Assembly (NCBI RefSeq): GCF_900177665.1
Contig: NZ_FXAW01000005.1
Span: 310,001-374,000, forward strand
Direction of reading: 5' to 3'
Length of the DNA stretch: 64,000 nucleotides
Source: Marivirga sericea
GTDB lineage: Bacteria > Bacteroidota > Bacteroidia > Cytophagales > Cyclobacteriaceae
Part shown: positions 62,379 to 64,000 of the stretch, piece after piece
How positions within the stretch are numbered: the first letter of the stretch is position 1
Layout of the letters: each line of letters starts with the position of its first letter
Position numbers and translations under genes: made by a program
Notes under the pieces: model-generated
Database searches by the model: none
Told to the model about the DNA's origin: nothing
The model's input: only the letters and a program-made list of their open reading frames with translations

Positions 62379-64000
62379 TTAAACTAACTCTTCAATCAAT
62401 TTTTCATTTCGCTCAAAAATCCCTTCCTCCACATTCAACTTTTTCCACTTTAATTCTCCATCATATATATCAGTGACCTCTCCTTCATCATTCATAGCCA
62501 TTAAAAAAATCCAGCGATTATCGCAAAGTTCTCGCACTGAATCATGCTTTTCCAACATCTGTATCATGGCTTCTTTTGGTGCATTAATTACTACACTTAA
62601 TCTTAATGGTTCGTGTTGATAGTTTACCCCGTCATATATGGATTGCATCGGTAATCCTGATCTTAAATCTCCTGCAAACCCTTCCAATACTCCCACTCCT
62701 GAGGTCACATTATGCAATGTCTTATTACCTGACCCAAAATGTTTGTTATCTACTGTTGAAGCATAATATTGTAGGTTTATCCAACTGGTTACAATCATAG
62801 GTGCAGTCATGATTGCCTCTAAAACTGCAAATCCTTTATCATCTTTCCAATTATAAGAATGCAAGAAGGAGCGTCCCTCTAAATTCAACCCACGGGTAAT
62901 GGTTCGCGGGGCCACCACAAACGAAGAACAACCTGCAAGTCCCCATTCCGGTCTAATCTGCGACCAATCATTGCTTCTTGACCGAACAAAAGAATCAATA
63001 TCCCCATCACCTTCCATACTCATTCTCAAAACTCTTTCTGCCCGTGCGGATTTACCAGCCTGACGAATTCTTTGCTTGATGTTTTCTAAATCTTCTTGAT
63101 GAGAATCAGGAACTAAATCTGTATTGAAGAGTGATACTTCATCCGTAGTGGTGTCATGCAAACAAGCAAGAAAATAAGTTGTATCTGGAATAAAAATGTT
63201 ATCTATTGCCAACTGCCTCCTTACTTCTTTATCATTTAATATAACGGAAGCTACTTTTGCATTAGCTTCTCCTGATTGTCCTGCGCAGGCTCCACAATCC
63301 AATCCGGAAGCATGTGGATTATTTACTGAAGTGGATCCATGTCCAACAATCATGATCATGCGAGCAAAATTATTCGTTAAGGACATAGCTTGCAATGCTC
63401 CTTTAGCCATATTCACTCGATCGGCCAAGGGAATTCCCGTGATCTGTCCCCCATTCTGACGACTTTCAATGTCAACAGATAAATTTTCAATTTCCTTTTT
63501 ACTTAGCCCATTGTGTTGTGGATGTGGAACGGGTCTTGTAATCCCGAATGAATCCGTAAAAAGTTTAGGAAGTAATGAGAGACCAACAGGGCTCACAAAA
63601 CCAAACGAAGTTATAGCGCTAGATTTGAAAGATTTCCAAGCAAAACTGAAAGCCCTGTTAAGCTTTCTTCTTAAAATCACTTTTTCGTTTTGGTTCTGAT
63701 CATCTATCTTTTCTAACACCTTATATCCTGAAGGTATTAAAGCCGGGCATTGATCGTATCCATCATCATGTCCAACTTTCACAAAATTGATTGGAAAGCC
63801 AAAGAAGCCAGCAAACCCTAAGGTTTCGAATTCTGGTGCTACCGACTCCAAATTCCTGCGGTACACTTCCGAACGAACATCAATACAGAAAACTGCTTGA
63901 ACTTTACACTTTATATTTTCTTGATTAGATTGAACTTTTACTTTAAATTTTCCGGTTAATTTTCTTTGAGCAGATAAATCATAGGCTTCTTGCAAAATAA
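62379..64000 (-). CDS. dabA: DabA-type inorganic carbon transporter subunit (5' end beyond window)
   Basis: The frame stays open to the window edge; the only apparent start near the edge, at 63995, is a TTG and not a credible one. The visible 540 or so residues are the C-terminal part of DabA (UPF0753/DUF2309), the beta-carbonic-anhydrase-like subunit of the DAB bicarbonate uptake system. Zinc-site motifs are present: VFCIDVRSE (Cys/Asp) and IVGHGSTSVNNPHASGLDCG with following ACAG (His/Cys). Full-length DabA proteins are considerably longer. The membrane partner DabB, if present, should lie upstream, beyond 64000. Confidence 0.92.
   Translation of the reverse strand, partial: ILQEAYDLSAQRKLTGKFKVKVQSNQENIKCKVQAVFCIDVRSEVYRRNLESVAPEFETLGFAGFFGFPINFVKVGHDDGYDQCPALIPSGYKVLEKIDDQNQNEKVILRRKLNRAFSFAWKSFKSSAITSFGFVSPVGLSLLPKLFTDSFGITRPVPHPQHNGLSKKEIENLSVDIESRQNGGQITGIPLADRVNMAKGALQAMSLTNNFARMIMIVGHGSTSVNNPHASGLDCGACAGQSGEANAKVASVILNDKEVRRQLAIDNIFIPDTTYFLACLHDTTTDEVSLFNTDLVPDSHQEDLENIKQRIRQAGKSARAERVLRMSMEGDGDIDSFVRSRSNDWSQIRPEWGLAGCSSFVVAPRTITRGLNLEGRSFLHSYNWKDDKGFAVLEAIMTAPMIVTSWINLQYYASTVDNKHFGSGNKTLHNVTSGVGVLEGFAGDLRSGLPMQSIYDGVNYQHEPLRLSVVINAPKEAMIQMLEKHDSVRELCDNRWIFLMAMNDEGEVTDIYDGELKWKKLNVEEGIFERNEKLIEELV

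Overview
The window is AT-rich DNA from a member of the Bacteroidota, most likely a marine Cytophagales bacterium of the Marivirga type. The pointers are promoters of the TAnnTTTG kind, few Shine-Dalgarno sites, a type IX secretion (T9SS) sortase/PorV-like pair with a T9SS-type cargo protein, DUF5686, DUF4293, DUF4197 and DUF2490 proteins, and two ECF sigma/anti-sigma pairs. The genus is an inference. There are no insertion sequences, prophage genes, CRISPR arrays or rRNA genes. One degenerate-looking tRNA-His and one clearly decayed peroxiredoxin gene are present.

Layout. 1-6.4 kb: acyl-CoA reductase, OsmC, then a minus-strand block with an ATP-grasp protein and an AroE-like dehydrogenase, followed by a translationally coupled trio: pentose-phosphate epimerase fused to CBS domains, a DAHP-synthase-family enzyme, and a KdsC-type phosphatase. 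The trio has the logic of the Kdo pathway (sugar-phosphate isomerase with CBS, aldol synthase, phosphatase) but with exchanged modules. 6.4-12 kb: a DUF5686 outer-membrane protein and a sigma/anti-sigma/secreted-protein unit. 12-14.5 kb: class III fructose-bisphosphatase and a small unknown protein. 14.5-21.5 kb: sulfur and peroxide genes (persulfide-dioxygenase-like MBL/rhodanese, TauE/SafE exporter, YjjX, a KatG carrying a lipoprotein signal, a methyltransferase, a three-gene rhodanese/membrane operon). 21.7-32.2 kb: tRNA-His, DUF4293, several MORN/YwqK-like repeat proteins, DUF2490, a porin-like barrel, DUF4197, HtpG, CrcB, a thioredoxin-TPR protein. 32.6-43.3 kb: a 1447-residue FG-GAP/cadherin T9SS cargo, converging on a PorU-type sortase and its PorV-like partner. 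43.7-52.3 kb: PadR with a PspC/GIN protein, a beta-CASP nuclease, a second MBL/rhodanese protein, and a LiaF-like/LytS/LytR operon. 52.5-64 kb: tricorn protease, a second sigma/anti-sigma/barrel unit, the peroxiredoxin pseudogene, an M28 peptidase, an MFS transporter, and DabA cut by the window edge.

Two system-level signals stand out. First, a palindrome GTAAC-N4-GTTAC (one copy with a single change) lies 51-58 bp upstream of the start codon of four sulfur transcription units: both MBL/rhodanese genes, the TauE exporter and the rhodanese operon. This defines a candidate sulfane-sulfur regulon with Crp/Fnr-like site geometry. Second, the 1.7-6.3 kb block looks like an uncharacterised 3-deoxy-ulosonate or shikimate-like pathway. 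The lipoprotein KatG, the six exact 291-bp cadherin units and the hidden pseudogene also deserve attention.
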